NCBI GenBank assembly: GCA_003141895.1
Contig: PLNT01000009.1
Coordinates: 68,536-132,535 of the forward strand
Reading direction: 5' to 3'
Length of the DNA stretch: 64,000 nt
Origin: Bacteroidales bacterium
GTDB lineage: Bacteria; Bacteroidota; Bacteroidia; Bacteroidales; VadinHA17
Of this stretch, positions 20,101 to 27,469 are shown in pieces. The notes under the pieces were generated by a model, which worked only from the letters and a program-made list of their open reading frames with translations, did no database searches and was not told where the DNA came from. The position numbers were made by a program, and so were the translations under genes. Position 1 is the first letter of the stretch, and each line of letters begins with the position of its first letter.

Positions 20101-20411
20101 AATAAATTCTTGTTATGGTCCTCAAATAATGTCCTTATAACATTGTCAGCCAGACTTGCAGAATCTCCCTGAATATTTTTGTACACAACAAAATTAACTC
20201 CATCGTACCTGTTCAACCCGTCAGGTGTGGCTATCCACATCAATCCTTTATAATCCTGAATAGTGCATAAAACTACTGACGAAGAGAGTCCGTTATCGGT
20301 TGTCAGATATTTAAACTCCAGACGTTTCGGTTGAGCGTCCACAGCTGGCTGGTACGCTAAGAAAAGAAAAAGAGATTGAATAATCAAAATTAAGATCCGC
20401 TGTTTCTTCAA
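17166..20411 (-). CDS. Propeller-type sensor histidine kinase, paralogue of the neighbour
   Basis: A 1081-residue kinase with the same order: signal peptide (about 1-26), reporter-propeller blades, Y_Y_Y domain, membrane segment (WWFKLILVATVSLMLFSVYL), HisKA with His862 in IIAHDLKNPF, and HATPase with NLISNAIKF and GTGLGLFL. It lacks receiver and DNA-binding domains. The kinase halves of the two paralogues are very close while the propellers differ more, as expected for duplication followed by a change in ligand. The start is TTG at 20411; no ATG occurs in frame upstream before a stop. A minus-strand promoter box lies 21 bases upstream. Confidence 0.92.
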   Translation of the reverse strand: MKKQRILILIIQSLFLFLAYQPAVDAQPKRLEFKYLTTDNGLSSSVVLCTIQDYKGLMWIATPDGLNRYDGVNFVVYKNIQGDSASLADNVIRTLFEDHNKNLFIGTENGLCMYDRDNDRFLNYVWTRSSPLYGLSFTVWKITEDADGNLWLATDAGLIYFDRQKNRITQYLHNINNPAGISNDDVENVLEDKRGRIWAATRGGLNLFEKESGTFRHISMDDSGNNLLNTVFLNIAEDLDGNVWFGSTDGLYCLKNNLKPGSEKLTHYSHNPHDKNSLSINYILTLFVDDLGNLWIGTDNGGLNLFNKEKQNFWHYLKDDYDPQSLSNNAVESIYQDKTGNLWIGTFTGGINIVLHNCDAILTYKSIPGAPLSLSHNTVTCFSEDTAGLIWVGTDGGGLNLFDRKTERFCRYNLSNSSISSNVILCFQKYSPGLFWIGTWEGGLVKFDIEAGKFTALTMNNSGIPDDNIHAVEEGYHNDLWLGSYIHGLIHYQINEKKFTDYLPQNSGIGNKMILKISKFSGGRLLIANAENFQIFSPDENKFVTYSSDPKNVHSLSFPRVTDFLAESDSCIWIGTPHGLNRLNPMTGYVTRYFIKDGLPDNFIKGLIFDNQGLLWVTTGNGVCRFDYKHGKFKNFTRADGFQGNEFNERSILKTRGGDLLMGGTKGFNIVHPEKITENKIIPDVLITDLKIFNKAVKPGPGSPLSKNITETKSLTLSYNLSVLTFNFAVMDFSAPEKNQYAYMLEHFDKDWIYSGNKGEVTYTNLNPGNYVFRVKGSNNDGFWNETGSSIVITILPPWWRTWWFKLILVATVSLMLFSVYLYRVRQLENQKILLEKMVAIKTAELKELNASKDKFFSIIAHDLKNPFNTIIGFSEILNEEISPENCEKSRQIAGMINSSASQTYRLLENLLEWANSQRGKISFNPGQVNLFELIHEEFMTLDDLAEAKKIELKVSCPQDLSVYADKNMIKTILRNLISNAIKFTHRNGHIEVNVSDDKNGVRIAVSDNGIGIPAESMAKLFKIDANLSSRGTENEKGTGLGLFLCNEFVARHGGKIWAESEPGKGSVFLFIIPYDVSHMG

Positions 20412-20431
20412 ATTATAGAATTTAGGTAAAC

Positions 20432-20439
20432 CAAAGATA
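20432..20439 (-). promoter_or_regulatory. -7 promoter box for the 17166-20411 kinase
   Basis: On the minus strand this reads TATCTTTG, an exact TAnnTTTG match, 21 bases before the TTG start. It is back to back with a plus-strand box at 20483. Confidence 0.55.
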
Positions 20440-20482
20440 TATAATAATAGTTACGATTATTAAACCCTTTCCTAAAACTGAT

Positions 20483-20490
20483 TATTTTTG
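20483..20490 (+). promoter_or_regulatory. -7 promoter box for the glycosidase-like gene
   Basis: TATTTTTG matches TAnnTTTG and lies 28 bases before the ATG at 20518. The two divergent promoters share about 45 bases, so one bound regulator could affect both. Confidence 0.55.
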
Positions 20491-20517
20491 CATATCAACA
20501 TAGTGAAGTTGCAACCC

Positions 20518-22521
20518 ATGAAAATAAGCATATATAAGATAACTTTACTTTTTCTCATTCTGGCCGGATCAACTTCCATTCTGACGGGCCAGCAGGTTGA
20601 TTCATTATCCTTTAGCATTACTCCACGTCAAAGCTTCTATTCATTCGAGAATAAGGGTGAATTTCTACTGTATATTCCAATCTCGCTTTCAAAAAATCAT
20701 TTGTCTGTTACATTAAAAAAAGGTGATCAGGTTATTGCTTCGTGGAATGGAGTAGCCGGAACTAATATCCTGAGATTACCATTCTCCATTGACCTTAAAC
20801 CATCTGTATATAAGATAGATGCCATAATAAATACTGCAGTTAATCCGAAAATAACTTATACTTCTGAAACGGAACTTGTCATTCTTCCCTATAAATCAAA
20901 TGAAGTAAAAACTGACAGATATACAGGAGGACTGATAGTTAATAAATTACCTTTTTTCCCATTTGGGTTCTATTGTTACTCTCCAGTTTTTCCATCGCTG
21001 CCGGAAGAAGAAGTTGTAAAGGGATTTAACCTGATATCTCCATATCAAAAAATTGCCCCTGAGAATCTGGCTGAAAGAAAGGCCTATATGGATCGCTGCG
21101 CTGAAATCGGGATGAAAGTACATTATAATCTTCTTTCAGTTTCAGGAGGAGGCGGTGTCGGATCGAAGATTGAAGGCCTCAGTGATAAGGAGAAAAGAGA
21201 AAGACTTATTGAAGAAATAAAAACTTTCAGAGATCATCCGGCGTTACTTGGCTGGTATATCTCTGATGAGCCAAACGGCATTTCGACAACTCCTTCACAG
21301 ATGGAAGAGATTTATAAAACTGTTAAGGAAAATGATCCATGGCATCCGGTTTCTATCGTATTTATGGCACCATTTCTTTCTGCAAAAAAGTACATTGATG
21401 CCCTGGATATTGTAATGGCTGATCCGTATCCTATACCCGATAATCCGGTAACCATACCCGGAGACGTCGCATTCAAGCTGAATGCAGAATTTAAAAGCAA
21501 AATCCCTTTCTGGATTATACCGCAGTCATTTGGAGGAGGAGAATTATGGGGCCGCGAACCTACTATCCAGGAAATAAGATCGATGACCTGGCAGTCTATT
21601 ATCAACGGGGCTACCGGAATTCAGTATTTCGTAAGACAAGGCTTAAATTACTTTCCAAAATCAGTAGCAACATGGAGTGAGTGCGGCAGGATGGCTGTAG
21701 AGGTTGCTGAATTAACACCCTGGCTTCTTTCTGATGAAGAAACACTACCTGTTACATCAACCTCAAAGAACATATTAGTTACTTCAAGGATTCATAATGG
21801 ACAACTCGCAATTATGGCCGTAAATAAGGTCAATGAACCCGTAGGTACAACATTCAGAGTAAAAGGATTACAAAGCGGAAAAGCCAGAGTATTGTTTGAG
21901 AACCGGCTAATTTCATTTTATGGAGGCATAATTTCCGATCAGCTTTCAGCTTTGGGATCACAGGTTTATCTCATCGATATTTTGCCCAATAAAAAAGAAG
22001 AGGAAAGCATAAATTCCAATATGATAAAAGATGGTGGATTTGAGGATCTTTCAGGGCCCGGGTTACCCTCAGCATGCTATGCCAGGCCGGGAGGTGACCG
22101 TGGAGCGACTTATTTTCTCGATACTAGAGACTATGTTGAAGGCAGGCATTCCCTCAGGATTATCACACCACAGGAGAATAAAAGTCTGGCCATCAGGTTT
22201 TTTCCCATTTCAGTCAGAGCCGGTGCATCGTATACAATTTCTCTATGGGCAAAATCGGATCCCGAACGGAAATTTTCAATTGCAACAAATTCAGAAAATG
22301 ATCGTCTATTAAATAAAGAAGAAATGCCCCAGTATGTTGAGATTTTACTTGGTGAATTCGGAAGGGCAAGATTTATTCCAGACAATGCATGGAGACAATA
22401 TATGACCTTCGTAACTATTCCAAAAGACACATTGGCCAGGATTAAAACAAATCTGATCCTTAAAATGCCCGGACAGGGTGTCGCATGGTTTGATAATGTA
22501 AAGGTGACGGAGGATAAATAG
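20518..22521 (+). CDS. Exported TIM-barrel glycoside hydrolase-like protein with C-terminal carbohydrate-binding-type domain
   Basis: A 667-residue protein read from ATG 20518 (a TTG at 20488 falls inside the promoter). It has a signal peptide (ITLLFLILAGSTSILTGQ), a beta-sandwich N-domain, then a barrel-like region with HPALLGWYISDEPNG, where Glu251 sits where a glycosidase acid/base would, and an IINGATGIQYFVRQGL strand. Residues from about 510 resemble a CBM-like jelly roll (GRHSLRIITP, SYTISLWAKS, GVAWFDNVKV). The substrate is unknown and I cannot assign a GH family. Divergent from a propeller kinase. Confidence 0.65.
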   Translation: MKISIYKITLLFLILAGSTSILTGQQVDSLSFSITPRQSFYSFENKGEFLLYIPISLSKNHLSVTLKKGDQVIASWNGVAGTNILRLPFSIDLKPSVYKIDAIINTAVNPKITYTSETELVILPYKSNEVKTDRYTGGLIVNKLPFFPFGFYCYSPVFPSLPEEEVVKGFNLISPYQKIAPENLAERKAYMDRCAEIGMKVHYNLLSVSGGGGVGSKIEGLSDKEKRERLIEEIKTFRDHPALLGWYISDEPNGISTTPSQMEEIYKTVKENDPWHPVSIVFMAPFLSAKKYIDALDIVMADPYPIPDNPVTIPGDVAFKLNAEFKSKIPFWIIPQSFGGGELWGREPTIQEIRSMTWQSIINGATGIQYFVRQGLNYFPKSVATWSECGRMAVEVAELTPWLLSDEETLPVTSTSKNILVTSRIHNGQLAIMAVNKVNEPVGTTFRVKGLQSGKARVLFENRLISFYGGIISDQLSALGSQVYLIDILPNKKEEESINSNMIKDGGFEDLSGPGLPSACYARPGGDRGATYFLDTRDYVEGRHSLRIITPQENKSLAIRFFPISVRAGASYTISLWAKSDPERKFSIATNSENDRLLNKEEMPQYVEILLGEFGRARFIPDNAWRQYMTFVTIPKDTLARIKTNLILKMPGQGVAWFDNVKVTEDK

Positions 22522-22522
22522 A

Positions 22523-22565
22523 GGTTAAGGTTAAGGTTAAGGTTGAGTTTGAGGTTGAGGTTGAG
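22523..22565. repeat. Short tandem repeat of GGTTAA/GGTTGA units
   Basis: About seven 6-base units, GGTTAA grading into GGTTGA/GTTTGA, start two bases after a stop codon. They are followed by a word (GCATGGAGC) also found after gltB near 4890. Confidence 0.75.
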
Positions 22566-22691
22566 AAGAGCATGGAGCGTGGGGCAAAAGGAATAATACT
22601 TATTGTTAATCTCCGGTTAATGCACAATTTATTTTATGTACATCAATTATTTTAATTTACTTTTATATTAGAACTACAATTATTCCTTTTC

Positions 22692-25070
22692 ATGTTTAAA
22701 AACCTTATCAAAACAGCATTCAGACATATCCTGAAACATCCTGGATATAGTTTCATGAATATTCTTGGACTTACCCTTGGTATAACAAGTGCCATCTTTC
22801 TCATTATCTATGTATCGGACGAAATGAGCTATGACCGGTATCATGAGAAAGCCAACAGAATCTATCGTGTTTCTTCTACAATAAAGGAACCCGACGATCA
22901 GTTCACATGGATTGTTGCTCAAATACCTTTCGGCCCACAGGTAGCGCATGATTATCCTGAAGTCGAGTCGGTAGTAAGATTTATTCCCATGAACCGTGCT
23001 CTGTATAAATATCAGGATAAAGAGTTTAATGAAGAAAATTTTTTCTACGTCGATTCAACAATGTTCGACATTTTTTCATATAAGGTACTGAAAGGTGAGG
23101 TGAAATCAGCACTGCTCGCTCCAAAAAAGATCATCCTGACAGAAAAAATCGCGAATAAATATTTTGGAAAATCTGATCCGATTGGCAAAACACTTACAAC
23201 AGGAACAGACGCATATGAGGTTACAGCTGTAATTCAGGATGTTCCTACTAATTCTCATTTCCGATTTGATGCTCTTACAGCAAGGAATAATCTTCCGAAA
23301 AACATCGGAAGTTGGGGTAATTTTGGTGTATTTACCTATTTACTTCTGCCAGAGAAAACTGATGTAAAAGCATTCGAAAAGAAACTTGGAGGCATGTACG
23401 ATGCATACATGAAAACAATATTCGAATCTTTAAAGATTACTATCAAATATAATCTCGAACCGCTTACAAGAATTCATCTCTATTCAACGAATCCCGGTGA
23501 ACCTGAACCAACAGGAAGTGTCACATATGTATACATCTTTGCTATTGTAGCAATATTCCTGGTGCTTATTGCGGCAATGAATTATATGAATCTGGCCACT
23601 GCCCGATCGACCAGACGTGCTCGTGAAGTCGGATTGAGAAAAGTTGTCGGCTCGCGCCGGAGTCCGCTTGTTCTGCAGTTTTTATCGGAGTCAGTAGTTT
23701 TTACGGTCATTTCTCTGATTATCAGCATCATATTGATAATCATATTATTGCCTAAGTTTAATACACTCGCAGCCAAGTCATTCACTCTTGGTATTCTTCA
23801 CAGCCCGGCTGTACTTCTTAGCTTATTTGCTGTTGTAATTGTAGTTGGAATCTTTGGAGGAAGCTACCCTGCATTCTTCCTGTCGCGATTCAGCCCGGTT
23901 ACAGTTCTTAAGGGTGAGATTACACAAGGATCAGCAGGCAGTCTGTTCAGAAAAATTTTGGTAATCATACAGTTTTCAGTTTCTGTAATTATGATCATCT
24001 GTACACTGGTTGTCTTCCGGCAGCTGAAATTTCTTAAAACAATGGATCCGGGATTTGATCAGAAAAATGTAATTGAACTACAACTAAATGGAAATATGGA
24101 CCGGAAATATCCTGTTTTGAAACAGGTTCTTCGCGAAGATCCTAACATTAAATATGTTACTTCTACAAATACTGCAGTTGGCGCTGGTTCAGGGAAAGTA
24201 GTATTCCAGGTAGAAACAGACCAGGGAATGTCAAACCGGACCATTAATTTTGCTATCGTGGACCATGACTTTATAGAAACCCTGGGCATTAAAATGGTCA
24301 GTGGAAGAAATTTTCAGGAAGATATGCCTTCTGATACACTTACCGGTGTTGTGGTTAACGAAACATTTGTGAAAAGGATGAGTTGGACTGAACCACTCGG
24401 CAAAAAAGTTACATTAGGGCAAGCGGGCTCTTACTTCATAAATGGAAGAGTAATTGGTGTCATGAAGGATTATCACCAGACAGGAATGTATAATGGCATT
24501 CAATCGCTTCTTCTGGTATACCATCCCAGAAACACCAACATTGTTTACATAAAACTCAGTGGTCTTGAAAATACTAAAACCCTTAGTTTTATAGAAAATA
24601 AATGGAAGGAAATGTTTCCCGATCAGCCATTCGTTTACCAATATCTTACAGAAAGGTTTAATGGACAATTTCGCGCTGATGAGAAACGCGGAATGATCTT
24701 CACGATCTTCACGATACTTGCTATTTTGATCGCATGTCTTGGGTTATTCGGCCTCGCGTCATATATGGTTGAGCAACGGACTAAAGAGATTGGGATCAGA
24801 AAAGTGTTCGGTGCAAATGAATCGATTATTCTGAGATTAATTACCAGGGATTTTCTTATTCTCGTTACAATTGGAATTGTAATAGCAACTCCAATTGCTT
24901 ATTTTCTAATGCACAACTGGTTAAAAAATTATGTTAACAGGTCTAACATAGGACCTGCACTTTTAATTCTTGCTGCTTTACTGACAATATTAATAACATT
25001 TGCGACAATTAGCTATAAGGCATACCAGGCATCTGTAATGAATCCTGCGAGATCGTTGAAGACTGAATAA
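22692..25070 (+). CDS. MacB/FtsX-type ABC transporter permease, no ATPase partner nearby
   Basis: A 792-residue inner-membrane permease with two copies of the MacB core layout. Each has a leading membrane helix, a periplasmic MacB_PCD domain and three FtsX helices; the second copy ends with the conserved EQRTKEIGIRKVFGAN segment and NPARSLKTE tail. The first copy has the matching STRRAREVGLRKVVGSRR segment. Such proteins use ATP hydrolysis by a separate subunit for mechanotransmission or export rather than classic transport. No ATP-binding gene is adjacent, so the partner must be encoded elsewhere. Confidence 0.9.
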   Translation: MFKNLIKTAFRHILKHPGYSFMNILGLTLGITSAIFLIIYVSDEMSYDRYHEKANRIYRVSSTIKEPDDQFTWIVAQIPFGPQVAHDYPEVESVVRFIPMNRALYKYQDKEFNEENFFYVDSTMFDIFSYKVLKGEVKSALLAPKKIILTEKIANKYFGKSDPIGKTLTTGTDAYEVTAVIQDVPTNSHFRFDALTARNNLPKNIGSWGNFGVFTYLLLPEKTDVKAFEKKLGGMYDAYMKTIFESLKITIKYNLEPLTRIHLYSTNPGEPEPTGSVTYVYIFAIVAIFLVLIAAMNYMNLATARSTRRAREVGLRKVVGSRRSPLVLQFLSESVVFTVISLIISIILIIILLPKFNTLAAKSFTLGILHSPAVLLSLFAVVIVVGIFGGSYPAFFLSRFSPVTVLKGEITQGSAGSLFRKILVIIQFSVSVIMIICTLVVFRQLKFLKTMDPGFDQKNVIELQLNGNMDRKYPVLKQVLREDPNIKYVTSTNTAVGAGSGKVVFQVETDQGMSNRTINFAIVDHDFIETLGIKMVSGRNFQEDMPSDTLTGVVVNETFVKRMSWTEPLGKKVTLGQAGSYFINGRVIGVMKDYHQTGMYNGIQSLLLVYHPRNTNIVYIKLSGLENTKTLSFIENKWKEMFPDQPFVYQYLTERFNGQFRADEKRGMIFTIFTILAILIACLGLFGLASYMVEQRTKEIGIRKVFGANESIILRLITRDFLILVTIGIVIATPIAYFLMHNWLKNYVNRSNIGPALLILAALLTILITFATISYKAYQASVMNPARSLKTE

Positions 25071-25117
25071 GATAATTTACCTTATTCAACACTTTTAAAA
25101 AAGTAAAAATCTTTTAA

Positions 25118-27184
25118 ATGAAGAAGAATATTTTCCTTATCTCAATTTGCTTATCTATCTTATTTTCCAGTTGCGGGAAGCAGTCCAATTCAAACTACAA
25201 AAGCAATCCCAACCCATTATACAAAAATGCGTACATCAGGCTTCCTCTCGGAACTGTTAAACCTGCAGGCTGGCTGAAGTCGCAGCTGGAGAATCAGGCA
25301 TCGGGACTTACTGGTAATCTTGATGATTTCTGGCCCGACCTGGTTAACTCTTCCTGGAAAGGCGGAAATGGTGAAGCCTGGGAAAGAGGACCATATTATC
25401 TCGATGGTCTGGTTCCTCTCGCGTATCTTCTTAATGATGAGCATCTGATCAGTAAGGTTAAAATATGGGTCGAACCAATACTTGCAAGCAGCAGGGATAG
25501 CGGATGGTATGGTCCTGAAAAAAACAAAGACCGGTGGCCGCTTGCAGTAGCAAATAAAGTCCTGATGCAGTATTATGAAGGCTCAGGTGATAAACGGGCA
25601 TTGAACGTCCTGACTAAATACTTCAGGTATCTGCATGATACAAAACCTGATTGGCCAGATAAGGAATGGAGAGGTGTCCGAGCAATGGAAAACGCAGTTG
25701 TCGGATATTGGCTCTTCAGACAAACAGGAGAGCCTTGGATTCTTGAGACCATAAGCTCGATACAGAAAAACAGTTCCGACTGGACAAGCTATTATGAAAA
25801 ATTTCCATGGGATTCAGCCGCTTCAGCAGATAAAAAAATCCCTTTTAACTGGGGACCGGAAGGTCTTACAGCACACGTTGTGAATAATGCCATGGCCATT
25901 AAATATCCAGGGTTATGGTTTCAACAATCAAAAGATGAAAGATTTAAAAAGGCAGTTTTTGCTGGAATTGAAAAATATGATCGCAATCATGGACAACCAG
26001 GAGGAAGATTCTCAGGAGATGAGCACCTTTCCGGGAAAAATCCAGGTCAGGGAAGCGAATTATGTTCTGTTGTGGAATATATGTTCTCGCTTGAAGAGCT
26101 TTATGAGATTTTCGGAAATAACACCCTCGCAGACAGAATTGAACTGCTTACATATAACTCATTGCCCGGCACGACTACACCTGATATGTGGTCACATCAA
26201 TATGACCAGCAGGCAAACCAGGTAATTGTAAGCGGAGCAAAACGTGACTGGACAAGCAACGGGGACTATTCCAATATTTACGGTCTCATGCCAAACTTTG
26301 CATGCTGCCTGGCAAATATGCATCAGGGATGGCCGAAATTTGTTGAGAGTATGTGGATGGCAACTAATGATAATGGTCTTGCATTAGTTGCATACGGTCC
26401 ATCGGTGGTGAAAGCTCGTGTTGCTAACAATAAAGAAGTAACAATCTCAGAGGAAACAGATTATCCTTTTAAGGGATCGGTAAAACTTACGATTATCACT
26501 GAAAAAGCTGTCAGGTTTCCGATTGAACTGAGAATCCCGGAATGGGCCGATTCAGTAACAATAAAACTTAAAGGCAAAACAATTAAGCTGAAAAACATTA
26601 CATCATACAAGCTTGATGAGAGATGGAGAAATGGTGATCAGATAGTTGTGGAGTTACCAATGCAACTGAGGGTAAAGAAAGAATATAACAAATCTGTTGC
26701 TCTCCTGAGAGGTCCTCTCTATTATTCATTACGCATCGATAAAGGTTATAAAAGCATTAAAATAAATTATGATAATTTTAGCTACAAAGGAAGCGTAGAT
26801 TGGGAAATTGATCCAAAGAGTGCATGGAATTACGGGTTACTAATTAGTACTTCGAATATTATGCGTGGTGTAACGGTGACAGAAAATCCGGTTACTAAAT
26901 ATCCATTTTCGGATAAAGGTGATATGGTCTGGTCTGCCGATTCAGGAAAGTATGTTATATGGATGCAGGATGCACCAGTAGTAATTAAAGCAAGAGGGAT
27001 GAAAATTCCGGAATGGATAATGAAGGATAATTCTGCGGATGTTCCTCCGCTCAGTCCGGTTAAACCGGAAGGCGATGCTGAGGTAATTACGTTGGTACCT
27101 TATGGGTGTGCAAGATTAAGAATAACAGAGTTTCCGGTTATAGATGTTGTTCTTATGCAGGATGTTATGCGGTCCGCAAAATAA
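25118..27184 (+). CDS. GH127-type (DUF1680) glycoside hydrolase lipoprotein
   Basis: A 688-residue protein likely to release L-arabinofuranose or a related sugar from glycans. The N terminus is a lipoprotein signal with the lipobox LFSSC, so it is probably anchored in the outer or inner membrane. The (alpha/alpha)6-barrel has the family features. Zinc-site ligands known from beta-L-arabinofuranosidase appear conserved: Glu314 and Cys316 in GSELCSVVEY, and the pair Cys396-Cys397 in NFACCLAN, one of which is the nucleophile. C-terminal beta domains follow. It lies 47 bases after the permease. Exact specificity is unclear, since the DUF1680 family is broad. Confidence 0.8.
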   Translation: MKKNIFLISICLSILFSSCGKQSNSNYKSNPNPLYKNAYIRLPLGTVKPAGWLKSQLENQASGLTGNLDDFWPDLVNSSWKGGNGEAWERGPYYLDGLVPLAYLLNDEHLISKVKIWVEPILASSRDSGWYGPEKNKDRWPLAVANKVLMQYYEGSGDKRALNVLTKYFRYLHDTKPDWPDKEWRGVRAMENAVVGYWLFRQTGEPWILETISSIQKNSSDWTSYYEKFPWDSAASADKKIPFNWGPEGLTAHVVNNAMAIKYPGLWFQQSKDERFKKAVFAGIEKYDRNHGQPGGRFSGDEHLSGKNPGQGSELCSVVEYMFSLEELYEIFGNNTLADRIELLTYNSLPGTTTPDMWSHQYDQQANQVIVSGAKRDWTSNGDYSNIYGLMPNFACCLANMHQGWPKFVESMWMATNDNGLALVAYGPSVVKARVANNKEVTISEETDYPFKGSVKLTIITEKAVRFPIELRIPEWADSVTIKLKGKTIKLKNITSYKLDERWRNGDQIVVELPMQLRVKKEYNKSVALLRGPLYYSLRIDKGYKSIKINYDNFSYKGSVDWEIDPKSAWNYGLLISTSNIMRGVTVTENPVTKYPFSDKGDMVWSADSGKYVIWMQDAPVVIKARGMKIPEWIMKDNSADVPPLSPVKPEGDAEVITLVPYGCARLRITEFPVIDVVLMQDVMRSAK

Positions 27185-27309
27185 CCCCCCATCTCTCAGA
27201 TTAATAAGTTTTTTTAGGAATATAGAATGGTTGAATTGGGATCTATCTTCCATCGGCTGGCGGACATATACAAACCACATCCTATTAATAAGACATAGAC
27301 TAAACCCCC

Positions 27310-27463
27310 GGAGATCCCTCGCTAACGCTCGGGATGACAGATCATTGGGGCACAAGAGGAAGAAGGAAGGAGCATAGAATTGGGTGCGCAATTCAATGCT
27401 CCTTCCTTCTTCCAACCACACAAACCACGTTAAATGTCATCCCGAACGAAGTGAGTGATCTCC
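27310..27463. repeat. Nested inverted-repeat (MITE-like) element
   Basis: The outer arms, 27310-27339 and 27435-27463, are near-identical inverted copies of GGAGATC..CTC...TCGGGATGACA. Inside is a second inverted repeat of 25 bp (27358-27382 with 27389-27413) with one mismatch and a 6-base loop. It fills the space between the convergent GH127 and aminopeptidase genes. I recall the outer motif as widely dispersed in unrelated bacterial genomes; that was not checked here. It may also act as a bidirectional terminator. Confidence 0.65.
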
Positions 27464-27469
27464 TTCTCA

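Noticed and set aside
22523-22565. Possible CRISPR-like repeats or telomere-like DNA
   Set aside because: The units are contiguous 6-mers with no spacers, and they occur once; a simple tandem repeat.
27116-27421. 101-codon minus-strand frame over the end of the GH127-type gene
   Set aside because: It crosses the inverted-repeat element and overlaps a strong gene; translation shows no family pattern.
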